NCBI RefSeq assembly: GCF_900115135.1 | Contig: NZ_FOVK01000011.1 | Span: 1-61,631, forward strand | DNA length: 61,631 nucleotides | Reading direction: 5' to 3' | Origin: Proteiniclasticum ruminis | GTDB taxonomy: Bacteria > Bacillota > Clostridia > Clostridiales > Clostridiaceae | In this document: piece after piece, positions 24,339 through 33,731 of the stretch | How positions within the stretch are numbered: the stretch's first letter is position 1 | How the letters are laid out: each line of letters opens with the position of its first letter | Program-made: the position numbers and the translations under genes | Notes under the pieces: model-generated | Database searches by the model: none | The model's input: the letters and a program-made list of their open reading frames with translations, nothing else | Told to the model about the DNA's origin: nothing

Positions 24339-24884
24339 ATGGCAGAAAAAACAGAGAACAGAATCAGTTATGTGGTGAAGGAATGGGTGATTCCCATTGT
24401 GACGGCATTGCTGCTGGCTTTTCTTATCAATACCTTTGTGGTGTTTCGTATAGAAGTGCCCACAGGCTCCATGATTCCCACCATCAATGTGGATGATAAG
24501 ATTTTTGTGAGAAAAGTATACAATAAGGATCAGTTCGAACGCGGAGATATACTGGTCTTCCGCTCGAAAGAACTGTTCACAGAAGATGGAAAAGAGATGC
24601 TTCTCATCAAGAGGCTCATTGGGCTTCCAGGGGATGTGGTGGAGCTGAAAGAAGGCATTCTTTATGTCAATGGATACCTGGTGGAAGAGCCCTATGTGGT
24701 GAATCAAAGCAGCTTTACCGGAACCTTCACAGTGCCTGAAGATCATCTGCTCTTCTTTGGAGACAACAGAAAAACTTCCAATGATGCCAGATACTGGCAG
24801 CAGCCTTATATCCATGAGGATCAGGTCATTGGAAAAGGTGGACTTCGGATTCTGCCTCTAGAGAATTTTGGTTTTTTAAAATAG
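24339..24884 (+). CDS. lepB: Signal peptidase I
   Basis: 181 residues, Gram-positive type with one N-terminal membrane anchor (about 17-36). Catalytic Ser44 in PTGSMIPT and general base Lys91 in LLIKRLIGLPGD are present, as is the box E motif GDNRKTSNDAR. It removes signal peptides from secreted proteins at the outer face of the membrane. Start ATG 24339 with AAAGTAGG upstream. It is followed after 43 bases by pepV. Confidence 0.95.
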   Translation: MAEKTENRISYVVKEWVIPIVTALLLAFLINTFVVFRIEVPTGSMIPTINVDDKIFVRKVYNKDQFERGDILVFRSKELFTEDGKEMLLIKRLIGLPGDVVELKEGILYVNGYLVEEPYVVNQSSFTGTFTVPEDHLLFFGDNRKTSNDARYWQQPYIHEDQVIGKGGLRILPLENFGFLK

Positions 24885-24927
24885 AATGCAGTGAAAAATA
24901 AGAATGCGGATTAATGGAGGATTGCAG

Positions 24928-26223
24928 ATGGAACTTAGGAAAATAATTGAGTCAAACAAGGACAGACTTATAGAAGATGTGCTGAAACTTGTGTCTTTTG
25001 AGTCCGTCAAGGGAGAAGAACAAGAAGGCATGCCTCAAGGAGAAGCGGTGCATGAAGCGCTCAAAGCAGCCCTGGAGATGGCGGAAGGCTATGGATTCAA
25101 AACCTTCCATGTGGATGGACATGCAGGGGTTGTGGAGTATGGAGACGGAGAAGACTATGTGGCTGTTCTTGGACATCTGGACGTGGTTCCCGTGGGAGAC
25201 GGCTGGACCAAGAATCCTCTGGGAGAAGTCCACGGAGACCGGATTTACGGAAGAGGCACCATGGATGACAAGGGACCTATGGTCTCAGCGCTTCATGGAC
25301 TCATCGCCATTAAAGAATCTGGTATCCCTCTGAAACATAAGATCCGTCTTATATTCGGCACCAGTGAGGAAACCGGAGGACCGGACATTGAAGAGTATCT
25401 GAAAAAAGAAAAACAGCCCGTGGCAGGATTCACACCGGATGCTGATTTTCCAGCCATCCACGCGGAGATGGGAATTCTAGTGATTAGGCTTTCCAAAAAA
25501 TTGGAGAATCATTCTCTTCTTTCACTGGAAGGCGGACAGGCTGTGAATATGGTGCCGGATGCAGCTAAGGTGACTTATAGAAAAGGGGATGAAGAAAAGA
25601 CCATCGCTTTTGAAGGCGTATCTGCCCACGGCAGCACACCTCATAAAGGTAAGAATGCCATTTCCATGCTGCTTTCCGATATGGTGCGAAATGAGGATTT
25701 TCAAACCCTTAAGGACACTTTAAGTGTGCTCGAGTATAATCTTGCAAAGGATTTGGACGGAAAAGCCATGGGGGTGGACTTTAAAGATGAGCCTTCAGGG
25801 AAACTTGTTCTGAATCTTGGTAAAATCAAACTGACAGAAGATACATTGGACACATACATCAACATCCGGTATCCAGTTACAGTGAAGGAAAAGGAAGTCA
25901 CAGAGAGAATCAGGGAACTTTTTGAAAAAGAAGGATTCACCTTTGACGTCATGGCACATGACGGCCCCCTGTATTTCCCTAAGGATACACCACTCATTGA
26001 AAAACTCATGGGTGTGTATACGAAAGAGACTGGAGATGAGAGAGAAGCTCTTGCCATTGGTGGTGGAACTTACGCAAAAATGATGAAGAACATCGTAGCG
26101 TTTGGACCGCTTCTTCCAGGAAGAGAAGACACCCTCCATCAGCTGGATGAATATATTCTCATCGAAGATTTGATGACTTGTGCCAGAATTTATGCCAATG
26201 CCATGGTGGAGTTGGCAAAATAG
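24928..26223 (+). CDS. pepV: M20 dipeptidase PepV-like
   Basis: 431 residues. Zinc-dependent dipeptidase of the M20 family, acting on Xaa-dipeptides in the cytoplasm. Metal ligands and catalytic residues: H83 and D85 in LGHLDVVP, D113 in GRGTMDDKGP, the E147-E148 pair in GTSEETGGPD, and the late GGGTYAK region. A lid domain interrupts the catalytic domain as in PepV. The ATG at 24928 with GGAGG 7 bases upstream is preferred over an in-frame ATG at 24904. ftsH starts 10 bases after its stop. Confidence 0.92.
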   Translation: MELRKIIESNKDRLIEDVLKLVSFESVKGEEQEGMPQGEAVHEALKAALEMAEGYGFKTFHVDGHAGVVEYGDGEDYVAVLGHLDVVPVGDGWTKNPLGEVHGDRIYGRGTMDDKGPMVSALHGLIAIKESGIPLKHKIRLIFGTSEETGGPDIEEYLKKEKQPVAGFTPDADFPAIHAEMGILVIRLSKKLENHSLLSLEGGQAVNMVPDAAKVTYRKGDEEKTIAFEGVSAHGSTPHKGKNAISMLLSDMVRNEDFQTLKDTLSVLEYNLAKDLDGKAMGVDFKDEPSGKLVLNLGKIKLTEDTLDTYINIRYPVTVKEKEVTERIRELFEKEGFTFDVMAHDGPLYFPKDTPLIEKLMGVYTKETGDEREALAIGGGTYAKMMKNIVAFGPLLPGREDTLHQLDEYILIEDLMTCARIYANAMVELAK

Positions 26224-26233
26224 GGGGCAGAAC

Positions 26234-28219
26234 ATGAACAGTAACAACAATAAGCCTGGGAAAGGCAATAAGAATATCAAATTCTATATCGTGTATTTTC
26301 TCAGCGTCCTCGTCATGGTGACGGTATTCAATTACTTTGCCAATGACATCAGGAATCAGAAGCAAAATTACAATGAGTTTCAGAATGCCATTACTGAAGA
26401 TCGTGTCAAGAGCATCAAACTGGATGAGTCTCAAAGAAAATTTGAGTATACCATGGTGGATGGGGATGAGCTGGCAGGCTTTACCCTCTATACTGGATAT
26501 ATACCCAATGATGAAGAGATCGTTCAGCTGATCAAGGAAAAGAACATTCCGTTTGAAGTGGCGACGGTGCAGGTGGCAAATCCGATCCTCAGCATCCTTC
26601 TCTCCTGGGTACTGCCTTTAGGACTTCTGCTCTTCCTTGGAAACTATATCATGAAGAGTATGGACAAACGGGGCGGAGGGATGATGTCCTTCGGAAAGAA
26701 CACCGCCAAGCTTTATGAGAGCGATACGGGAGTCACCTTCCGTGATGTGGCCGGTCAGGAAGAAGCCAAGGAGTCTTTGGTGGAAATCGTGGACTTTCTT
26801 CATAATCCTAAGAAATACGTGGAAATCGGAGCAAAGCTTCCGAAGGGAGCTCTCCTTGTAGGACCTCCAGGAACGGGTAAGACCCTTCTTGCCAAGGCTG
26901 TGGCTGGAGAGGCTAAAGTGCCTTTCTTCTCCCTTTCCGGTTCCGCATTTGTAGAGATGTTTGTTGGTATGGGGGCTGCAAGAGTCCGTGACCTCTTCAA
27001 GGAGGCCATGGCCAAAGCGCCTTGTATCATATTCATCGACGAGATTGACGCCATCGGTAAGTCCCGTGAAACAGGCGGTTACGGTGGTAATGATGAAAGA
27101 GAGCAGACACTTAACCAGCTTCTTGCGGAGATGGACGGATTTGACTCATCCAAAGGTATTGTTCTTCTGGCTGCGACCAACCGTCCTGAAGTGCTGGATA
27201 AAGCGCTGCTGAGACCGGGCCGATTTGACAGAAGAATCATCGTAGATGCACCGGACCTTAAGGGCCGTGAAGCGATCCTTAAAGTCCATGCCAAAGACGT
27301 GAAAATGGGCGATGATGTGAATCTTCTGGAAATCGCCAAAGGAACACCGGGCGCTGTCGGTGCGGACCTGGCCAATATGATCAATGAAGCGGCACTTCGA
27401 GCGGTGAAAAATGGCAGAGCCTATGTCATGCAGGAAGACCTGCAGGAATCCATAGAACTTGTCATCGCCGGACAGCAGAAGAAAGACCGCATCATGTCTC
27501 CAAAAGAGAAGAGAATCGTGGCGTTCCATGAGATCGGACATGCACTGGTGGCTGCCATGCAGAAAAATACAGATCCTGTCATGAAAATCACCATCGTGCC
27601 CCGTACCATGGGTGCCTTGGGCTACACCATGCAGGTGCCTGAGGATGATAAGTATCTCATGAGCAAAGAAGAGATGCTCACTGAAATCACCATCTTGTTC
27701 GGAGGACGTGCAGCGGAGGAAGTGGAGTTTAAGTCCATCACCACAGGCGCATCCAATGACATCGAACGAGCCACCAACATGGCGAGAAGAATGGTTACTC
27801 TTTACGGCATGAGCGATACCTTTGATATGATGGCTTCAGAATCTGTAAGAAACCAGTATCTGGATGGAAGAACTGTGATGAATGTCAGTGACAGAACAGC
27901 GGCGAAAGTCGATGAAGAAACACTCAGCATCATCAAGGCATGCCATAAAAAGGCCATTGAAATTCTGGAAGAGCATAAGGACCTTATGAGAGAACTTTCA
28001 GAGGTGCTTCTGGATAAAGAAACCATCACAGGTCATGAATTTATGGAAGTGGTGCGTCGCACCATGGGAAATGATTTTGGTCTGACCAAGGCAGAAATGG
28101 AAGAAAGAGCAAAAAAGGCAGAGGCAGAAAAAGCCAATGACGAGGCGGAAGTGATCCATGTGGATGAAGAACCCTCAGAAACTGTCCCTGCAGAAGAAAG
28201 TAAAGAACTGGACGAATAA
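26234..28219 (+). CDS. ftsH: ATP-dependent zinc metalloprotease FtsH
   Basis: 661 residues. Membrane-bound AAA+ protease that degrades misfolded membrane and regulatory proteins. Order: TM1 (16-33), extracytoplasmic domain, TM2 (117-138), AAA+ domain with Walker A GPPGTGKT (210-217), Walker B IIFIDE (265-270), second region of homology around [21 protein letters not shown], then the peptidase with zinc motif HEIGH (432-436; HEAGH is more common) and a glutamate-rich tail. Start ATG 26234 follows TAGGGGGCAG. Coupled to pepV rather than to the usual hpt/tilS neighbours. Confidence 0.96.
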   Translation: MNSNNNKPGKGNKNIKFYIVYFLSVLVMVTVFNYFANDIRNQKQNYNEFQNAITEDRVKSIKLDESQRKFEYTMVDGDELAGFTLYTGYIPNDEEIVQLIKEKNIPFEVATVQVANPILSILLSWVLPLGLLLFLGNYIMKSMDKRGGGMMSFGKNTAKLYESDTGVTFRDVAGQEEAKESLVEIVDFLHNPKKYVEIGAKLPKGALLVGPPGTGKTLLAKAVAGEAKVPFFSLSGSAFVEMFVGMGAARVRDLFKEAMAKAPCIIFIDEIDAIGKSRETGGYGGNDEREQTLNQLLAEMDGFDSSKGIVLLAATNRPEVLDKALLRPGRFDRRIIVDAPDLKGREAILKVHAKDVKMGDDVNLLEIAKGTPGAVGADLANMINEAALRAVKNGRAYVMQEDLQESIELVIAGQQKKDRIMSPKEKRIVAFHEIGHALVAAMQKNTDPVMKITIVPRTMGALGYTMQVPEDDKYLMSKEEMLTEITILFGGRAAEEVEFKSITTGASNDIERATNMARRMVTLYGMSDTFDMMASESVRNQYLDGRTVMNVSDRTAAKVDEETLSIIKACHKKAIEILEEHKDLMRELSEVLLDKETITGHEFMEVVRRTMGNDFGLTKAEMEERAKKAEAEKANDEAEVIHVDEEPSETVPAEESKELDE

Positions 28220-28223
28220 CCTA

Positions 28224-28258
28224 TGGCCGTAACCATATCTTTTTTGGTTGCGGCTATA
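28224..28258 (+). repeat. Inverted repeat between ftsH and helD
   Basis: GGCCGTAACC (28225-28234) and GGTTGCGGCT form an imperfect stem whose loop contains TTTTTT. It lacks a T-run after the stem, so it is not a normal terminator; it ends just before the helD ribosome site. Confidence 0.4.
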
Positions 28259-28272
28259 CCTTTGGAGGACCC

Positions 28273-30387
28273 ATGAAAGAATTTAATTTGGACTTGCCAA
28301 AAGAAGAGCTGGAAAAGGAATATGCTTATCTGGAGCGTGTGGAAGCTCTGATTTTGGAAGAGATCTTATATAATACCCAGCGAAAAAAGCTGGTATATGA
28401 TGATATTGTAGAATACCGAAAGACCCTCATCGATGAGTACCGCTCTGATGAGGATAAGCAAATCGATTATTTTGACCACAACCGCTATGTGCAGGAAGAA
28501 ACCTTCAAGGCAGTGGAAAAGAGGCTGCTGGAGCTCACAGAACTTCACAGCACCCCATACTTTGGAAAAATCACCTTTAACGAAGAAGGTTTGGAGGAAG
28601 AAGACATCTACATCGGCAAGTTCGGTCTGGTGGATGAGAAGGCCTATGAGCCCTTGGTCATAGACTGGAGAGCGCCCATTGCGTCCCTCTTCTATAAGGG
28701 GACAGTGGGGAAGGATTCCTATAAAGCACCCATGGGAGAAATGCCAGTGGACATTCTTCTAAGAAGACAGTTTCTGATCAGAGAAGGCTTGCTGAAAGGG
28801 GTCTTTGATACCCAGAGCAATGTGCAGGATGAAATCCTTCTGGAGGTGCTTTCCTCCAATGCAGGGAAGAAGCTGAAGGACATCATCATGACCATTCAGG
28901 AGGAGCAGGACCAGATCATCCGTGAAAAGCGGGAAGGCGTACTTGTGGTCAATGGTGTGGCTGGAAGCGGTAAAACCACCATAGCTCTCCATAGAGTTTC
29001 CTATCTTCTTTATAACTACCGCAAGATGCTTGAAAACAAGGTCCTGATCTTAGGACCCAATAATATGTTTATGGACTATATCTCTCAAGTGCTGCCCTCT
29101 TTAGGGGAAAGCGGTGTCCATCATAACACCTTCAAGGATCTGGCTTTAGAGCTCATGGAGTTCAAGGAGCCCATCTTCATGGGAGAAGACTATGTGGAAG
29201 CACTCTTAAGCGGGGATGAAGAACTGGTGGAGGATGCCAGGAAGAAAAGAAGTGAGGACTTTAAGAAGGTCCTTCTGGAAAAAGTCGAGGAAGTGGAGAA
29301 AACATATTTCCCATTCCGTTCTTATGAGTTCTTAGGAAAGACACTGGTCACCGAAGAGGAAATGGAGAAAATCCTCCTCAAAGACTTCAAGTATATGCCC
29401 TTCTTCAAAAGAGCCACAAGGCTGAAGAGAATTCTCATCACCCGAATGAAAGAAGTGAGAGATGAGAAGAGGTTTGCCATCGATAAGAAGTACGAGGCCA
29501 TGAAGGCCACCATGAGTAAAGATGGAAACGACAGAAATACCATTGCCAATATGAGAAGATCTGAAATTAGAGACCTCATTCGGCTGGTGGCACTGAAAAG
29601 AGAAGAGTTCCGGGATCTGTCCCATGGCAATTATCTCAAAGGATATGAGGAGCTCAAGGCTTTTGAGTTCTATACAGAAGCAGACATTGCACCTCTTCTA
29701 TATTTCAAGCATAAGCTGCATGGACTGAAGCTTCCTTATCAGGTTGCTCATGTGGTGCTGGATGAGGCACAGGAGTACTCTCTCATTCATTATGAAGCTC
29801 TTCGTGACATCACTGGCACCCAGTCCTTCACCATTGTGGGAGACACCAACCAGATGATTCTCCATGGAGAAAGCGCCATGAGAGATCTTTCCTCTGTATT
29901 CTCAGATATCAGGCATTATGATCTCAAGAAGAGCTATCGATCTACTTTTGAAATCATGGACTTTGCAAACTCTTTCCTTGGAGAAGAGAAAATCGTGCCA
30001 TTGGTACGAAATGGTGAACCGGTGAAGGATCTTGGAGATCTCTCACTGGAAGAGTCCTTGGAAAAGATAGTGGAGACGGTGAACAGCTACAAGGAAAACA
30101 ATCTGGATACCATAGGGATCCTGACAAAGGACATGAATACCACCAGGGAGCTCTATCAGCTTCTGAAAAACAAGATCAATGTAAAACTTATAGACAGTGA
30201 GGATGCCCTTTTAAAAGGAGATCTTTACCTTATGCCTTCTTACTTTGCCAAGGGACTGGAGTTTGATGGCGTAGTCATGGTGGAGAAAAAAGGAGAGGAA
30301 GGACAGGCGCTGATCCGCTATATCATGGCCACCCGAGCTCTGCACAGACTTACAAGACTGACTTATGCGGATTCTATGATCTATTAG
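28273..30387 (+). CDS. helD: HelD-type RNA polymerase recycling ATPase
   Basis: 704 residues of the UvrD/Rep-like HelD family. The N-terminal part is the long charged coiled coil (about 8-95) that in HelD reaches into RNA polymerase's secondary channel; DWRAPIASLFY (131-141) is a HelD hallmark. Walker A is GVAGSGKT (228-235), Walker B VVLDEAQEYS, with GDTNQ and KSYRST helicase motifs. HelD proteins free stalled RNA polymerase from DNA using ATP. Start ATG 28273 after TTTGGAGG. Confidence 0.92.
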   Translation: MKEFNLDLPKEELEKEYAYLERVEALILEEILYNTQRKKLVYDDIVEYRKTLIDEYRSDEDKQIDYFDHNRYVQEETFKAVEKRLLELTELHSTPYFGKITFNEEGLEEEDIYIGKFGLVDEKAYEPLVIDWRAPIASLFYKGTVGKDSYKAPMGEMPVDILLRRQFLIREGLLKGVFDTQSNVQDEILLEVLSSNAGKKLKDIIMTIQEEQDQIIREKREGVLVVNGVAGSGKTTIALHRVSYLLYNYRKMLENKVLILGPNNMFMDYISQVLPSLGESGVHHNTFKDLALELMEFKEPIFMGEDYVEALLSGDEELVEDARKKRSEDFKKVLLEKVEEVEKTYFPFRSYEFLGKTLVTEEEMEKILLKDFKYMPFFKRATRLKRILITRMKEVRDEKRFAIDKKYEAMKATMSKDGNDRNTIANMRRSEIRDLIRLVALKREEFRDLSHGNYLKGYEELKAFEFYTEADIAPLLYFKHKLHGLKLPYQVAHVVLDEAQEYSLIHYEALRDITGTQSFTIVGDTNQMILHGESAMRDLSSVFSDIRHYDLKKSYRSTFEIMDFANSFLGEEKIVPLVRNGEPVKDLGDLSLEESLEKIVETVNSYKENNLDTIGILTKDMNTTRELYQLLKNKINVKLIDSEDALLKGDLYLMPSYFAKGLEFDGVVMVEKKGEEGQALIRYIMATRALHRLTRLTYADSMIY

Positions 30388-30398
30388 AACAAATTAGT

Positions 30399-30434
30399 AA
30401 AGCTCCAGACGCAATGGCGTGTCTGGAGCTTTTT
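30399..30434 (+). terminator. Terminator of helD
   Basis: AAAGCTCCAGACGC pairs with GCGTGTCTGGAGCTTT around AATG, then a T-run. Confidence 0.85.
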
Positions 30435-30602
30435 CAGCATTTTGGGTGCATTTGAGTGAAAGAAGATGGACATCTAAAAATTTAAATTAGAAGTAGGAAC
30501 ATCATTTTATATATAGTATAATAATCTCAATGAATTTCTGGAGATAGTGTATTAGTACTGGAGTATACATGCGAAATGGTGTGCAATCGAAAGGAGAGGG
30601 CT

Positions 30603-31034
30603 ATGGCGATATATATCGTGCGTAAGACGGGATGGCTGGGGTCAGGGTCAAAGATTCATGTTCTGATTGATGGAGTGAGAAGAGGAGAAGTATATGGAAA
30701 CTCTCCCGTAGAATTTCAGGTGGCAAAAAATGAGGCAGCTGTAAAAGTGACCCAGCTTGGGATCAGAAGCAAAGAAAAGGTCATTTCAGACGGGATGCTT
30801 CTTGAAATCCACCAGAGCCTCTGGCATAGAATAAGCTTTCCGGTGATGATTGTTGCACAGTTTCTTACGGTATTTGTTTCAGATTTTATGCTGAGTTTGA
30901 TACTTCTCCTTGCACTTGGCGTTCTTTTCATTGGAAGTTTGTACGTCATACCTGGATTTCACTTGAAAAAAGTTTCAGATGATATCAATGACCAAACAAT
31001 GGAAACAGAGGAGGTAACAACATGGAACAGATAA
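30603..31034 (+). CDS. Membrane protein with N-terminal beta domain, unknown function
   Basis: 143 residues. The first 75 residues look like a small beta domain (IYIVRKTGWLGSGSKIHVLIDGVRRGEVYG, similar to the PEGA-like or DUF2846-type beta folds seen ahead of membrane segments). Two membrane helices follow (about 80-98 and 100-120). The ATG at 30603 after AAAGGAGAGG is used. It overlaps the next gene by 13 bases. Confidence 0.6.
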   Translation: MAIYIVRKTGWLGSGSKIHVLIDGVRRGEVYGNSPVEFQVAKNEAAVKVTQLGIRSKEKVISDGMLLEIHQSLWHRISFPVMIVAQFLTVFVSDFMLSLILLLALGVLFIGSLYVIPGFHLKKVSDDINDQTMETEEVTTWNR

Positions 31035-31324
31035 TACTACCACTTCTCATCAGTTTTGCACTATATGCAGCGCTATTTGTTCTGATTCAGCAAAAGAAAA
31101 AACAGGAAAAAGATACGGCGGTGAAGGGAAAACCTCTTCCGTTCATCAACCAGTTCTTCATTTACAGTATATGGCCAACACTGATCATGGTGTTTTTCAT
31201 GGATTTTGAGTTTTATCAATTCGTTGTGTTCTATGGGTACTCTTTGGTGATGGTATATCTTGGGAACATCGCATACAAAAAAACTGTGGAGAGAACTGAA
31301 GAAGCTGTGGAGGATGTAGAGTAG
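31022..31324 (+). CDS. Small membrane protein of unknown function
   Basis: 100 residues with membrane segments at about 4-22, 45-60 and 66-82 and an acidic tail. Start ATG 31022 after GGAGGTAAC. Translationally coupled to the preceding gene. Confidence 0.6.
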   Translation: MEQIILPLLISFALYAALFVLIQQKKKQEKDTAVKGKPLPFINQFFIYSIWPTLIMVFFMDFEFYQFVVFYGYSLVMVYLGNIAYKKTVERTEEAVEDVE

Positions 31325-31362
31325 AGGATAGTGCTGATGAACAGAATGGAATGGGAGAGTGT

Positions 31363-31536
31363 ATGAAAATCAAGAATATAGGAAAAATAATCTTCCTTAT
31401 GGGGTTTTTCGTGTCAGCGGGTTCTATGATCAGGTCTTACAGCAGAGGAGATTACATTGGAATGGGTCTTTTTGCCATCCTAGGAATATTACAGCTTCTG
31501 GGTCTCTATCTCCAAAATAGTGAAAGACAGAAGTGA
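31363..31536 (+). CDS. Small two-helix membrane protein
   Basis: 57 residues with two hydrophobic segments (about 7-23 and 32-49). ATG 31363 follows GGGAGAG; an upstream in-frame ATG has no ribosome site. Third gene of the small-membrane-protein cluster. Confidence 0.5.
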   Translation: MKIKNIGKIIFLMGFFVSAGSMIRSYSRGDYIGMGLFAILGILQLLGLYLQNSERQK

Positions 31537-31744
31537 GAAAAGTAGCAAATAGGATGAATAATAATACTTGAAAATTATGGGGACTGCTGAATATATCTTT
31601 CAAAACTCAGTGCAGTCATGTGCTGAGGAAATCACCTTATATAGAACAATCTCATTCTATGTACGAATATCCATAGAAAAAAGTTAAGACCTAAACTGAT
31701 ATGATGCTAATGTTTGTGATGGAATATGCAGAGGGAGGATGAAG

Positions 31745-32119
31745 ATGGGGAAAAAAGCTAGGTATGGCATGATTGCAGCAGCAATTATCGGGATTGTGGT
31801 GTATATGTTTGTTCTAAGAAATCCTTTGAAACAGGATCCTCAAAAAATAATCATTAGAAATGGGACCACTGGAGAAGAAACGATCCTTATTGAAGAAAAC
31901 AAAGATCAATTCATGGCCAAATTATCAGAAGCAGAACCAAAAATATCCGGATTTCATCTTTGGACAAGCGGATATCGGTATATGATTTTTTTCGAAGACA
32001 ATGGAAGAACAAGAGACATCACAACAAAGGGTAAGAACAGATTTGTTTCTGGGATCATAGAGTATACGACAGATATAGACATAATTTCAATCATGGAAGA
32101 GTTCACTAGTTCAAAATAA
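31745..32119 (+). CDS. Membrane-anchored protein of unknown function
   Basis: 124 residues, one N-terminal membrane helix (about 8-25), then an alpha/beta domain with the stretch FHLWTSGYRYMIFFEDNGRTRDI. No family recognised. ATG 31745 is 6 bases after GGGAGG; the ATG at 31739 directly abuts it. Confidence 0.55.
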   Translation: MGKKARYGMIAAAIIGIVVYMFVLRNPLKQDPQKIIIRNGTTGEETILIEENKDQFMAKLSEAEPKISGFHLWTSGYRYMIFFEDNGRTRDITTKGKNRFVSGIIEYTTDIDIISIMEEFTSSK

Positions 32120-32170
32120 AAAAACCATCCAGCTCAAAGCATGCCGCTTTATTGAACTGGATGGTTTTTG
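32119..32170. terminator. Bidirectional terminator
   Basis: AAAACCATCCAG and CTGGATGGTTTT form a 12-bp stem, with A- and T-runs outside and a 24-base loop. Confidence 0.8.
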
Positions 32171-32314
32171 CTTGGTTTTCTTTTTATCATTGAATAGAGC
32201 AGCTAATTCTAATAGCATATGATGTCCGATGTACTAGAAGATAGAAGAGCAGAAATAGTAGGGTTCGTTCTATTAAGGGAAATATAATTAAAGCAAAATG
32301 TATCCTGCTTAGCC

Positions 32315-33490
32315 CTAGAATACTGTCACATCCAGCTCTATGGTGATCATGATCCTGGCGGTCTTAAACTCTTCATGGAGTTTTTCTTCCAGTTCCTTTC
32401 GGATCTTCTCTCGGCTTTCTTCTGTGGTGTTTTTACTGTCAACCACCACTTCTAAAATAAGAAGCTCGTGCTCACTGAGGCCTGTATACCGAAAATCATG
32501 GTAGGAGACAACCCCTTCCACAGAGTGGACGATTTCACCTACAGTTTCTTTCACCGACAGATATTTCTCATCCTGATAGTTCACAGGATCCATATGAATC
32601 ACAAGGGAGATATGGAATTCTTCACGTATGTGGCGTTCTATTTTGTCGATGAGATTATGAAGTTCTACAAGATCCATGTTGTGTGGCACCTCTACATGGA
32701 TGGTTGCCATGGTTTTGGATGGGCCATAATTATGGATTTCCAGGTCGTGGACTCCATAAATATTGTCGTAGGAAAGGATTTTCTTTTTGATTCTCTCTGC
32801 AAGCTCTCTGTCTGGTTTCTGACCGAGAATGGGATTGATGGTTTCCAGGGACAGATTGATCCCCGAGTAGATGATATAGAGCGCTATGAGGACGCCCACG
32901 ATGCCATCCACTGGAAGGGTCGTGAGAGGAGATAAGAGCAGACCCAGAAATACCACAAAGGTCGTAAGAACATCACCAATGGCATCCTGCGCAGTGGCTA
33001 GAAGGGTTCCAGACTGCACTTTCTTTCCAAGATTTTTATTGAAGACATAAATAAAGAGCTTCACGCTCATGGAGAGAAAAAGTATGGTAAGAATCAAAGG
33101 AGAGGTTTCCACGACACCGGGATTTATGATTTTTTTGAAAGAGGAGACCACAAACTGGTACCCTACCACAATGACGAGAACCGCAATGGTGAGACCCGTC
33201 AGGTATTCAATTCTGCCATGACCGTAAGGATGCTCTTTGTCCGGCTCTTTTCCAGCCAGCTTGAAGCCGAAGATGGTGATGATGGAGGAGGCGGTATCTG
33301 TGAGGTTATTGAAGGCATCGGCAATGATGGAGATGCTTCCTGTAAAAAGACCCAGCAGTCCCTTGATGGAGAATAGAAGGAAATTCAGGACGATCCCTAA
33401 AACGCCTGAGATGGTGCCCACCCGTTCCCGTTCCTTTCCATTTTGGTAGTCTCTGCCATCGATGATTCTGTCCACTAATTTGCTGATCAT
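32315..33490 (-). CDS. Cation diffusion facilitator (CDF) metal exporter
   Basis: 391 residues, longer than the usual 300. Six membrane helices are followed by the CDF cytoplasmic domain (about 220-300), then about 90 extra residues with a second ferredoxin-like unit (SVKETVGEIVHSVEGVVSYHDFRYTG). Transport-site residues lined up with YiiP are D58 and N62 in ADAFNNLTD (TM2) and D169 and D173 in AQDAIGDV (TM5). An N/D plus D/D site is closer to manganese-type CDFs than to the zinc type; this is an inference. Start ATG 33490 after GAGGAGAC. Confidence 0.88.
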   Translation of the reverse strand: MISKLVDRIIDGRDYQNGKERERVGTISGVLGIVLNFLLFSIKGLLGLFTGSISIIADAFNNLTDTASSIITIFGFKLAGKEPDKEHPYGHGRIEYLTGLTIAVLVIVVGYQFVVSSFKKIINPGVVETSPLILTILFLSMSVKLFIYVFNKNLGKKVQSGTLLATAQDAIGDVLTTFVVFLGLLLSPLTTLPVDGIVGVLIALYIIYSGINLSLETINPILGQKPDRELAERIKKKILSYDNIYGVHDLEIHNYGPSKTMATIHVEVPHNMDLVELHNLIDKIERHIREEFHISLVIHMDPVNYQDEKYLSVKETVGEIVHSVEGVVSYHDFRYTGLSEHELLILEVVVDSKNTTEESREKIRKELEEKLHEEFKTARIMITIELDVTVF

Positions 33491-33543
33491 AATAACGTCT
33501 CCTCATTTCATAACTGATGCTTTTCATTTGAATTTTAGACCTA

Positions 33544-33552
33544 ATTATACCA
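33544..33552 (-). promoter_or_regulatory. Extended -10 promoter of the CDF gene
   Basis: TGGTATAAT on the minus strand, about 55 bp before the start codon. It overlaps one copy of a 14-bp direct repeat. Confidence 0.5.
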
Positions 33553-33627
33553 TATCATCCACACAGATTTCCTGAATAATTTATGAGGAAGAGTGGTTTC
33601 TTCAATTTCATACATACCATATCATCC
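33547..33627. repeat. 14-bp direct repeat between CDF and apeB genes
   Basis: ATACCATATCATCC occurs at 33547-33560 and again at 33614-33627. The first copy overlaps the CDF promoter, so both may be binding sites of one regulator. Confidence 0.55.
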
Positions 33628-33651
33628 GCGATACACAAGCGGTGTATGGAT
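33624..33651. repeat. Inverted repeat in the CDF-apeB divergent region
   Basis: ATCC-gcg-ATACAC, then AAGCG, then GTGTAT-GGAT: a 10-bp dyad with one 3-base bulge that partly overlaps the second direct repeat. Possible operator. Confidence 0.45.
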
Positions 33652-33731
33652 ATCAAAAGAGTGAAAATGTGGGCAGTACAGGGGAAAACATGATAGAATA
33701 GACCTGAGTTTATAATTTATGGAGGTTAGTC

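Noticed and set aside
28224-28258. Intrinsic terminator between ftsH and helD
   Set aside because: The T-run is in the loop instead of after the stem, so it is listed only as an inverted repeat.
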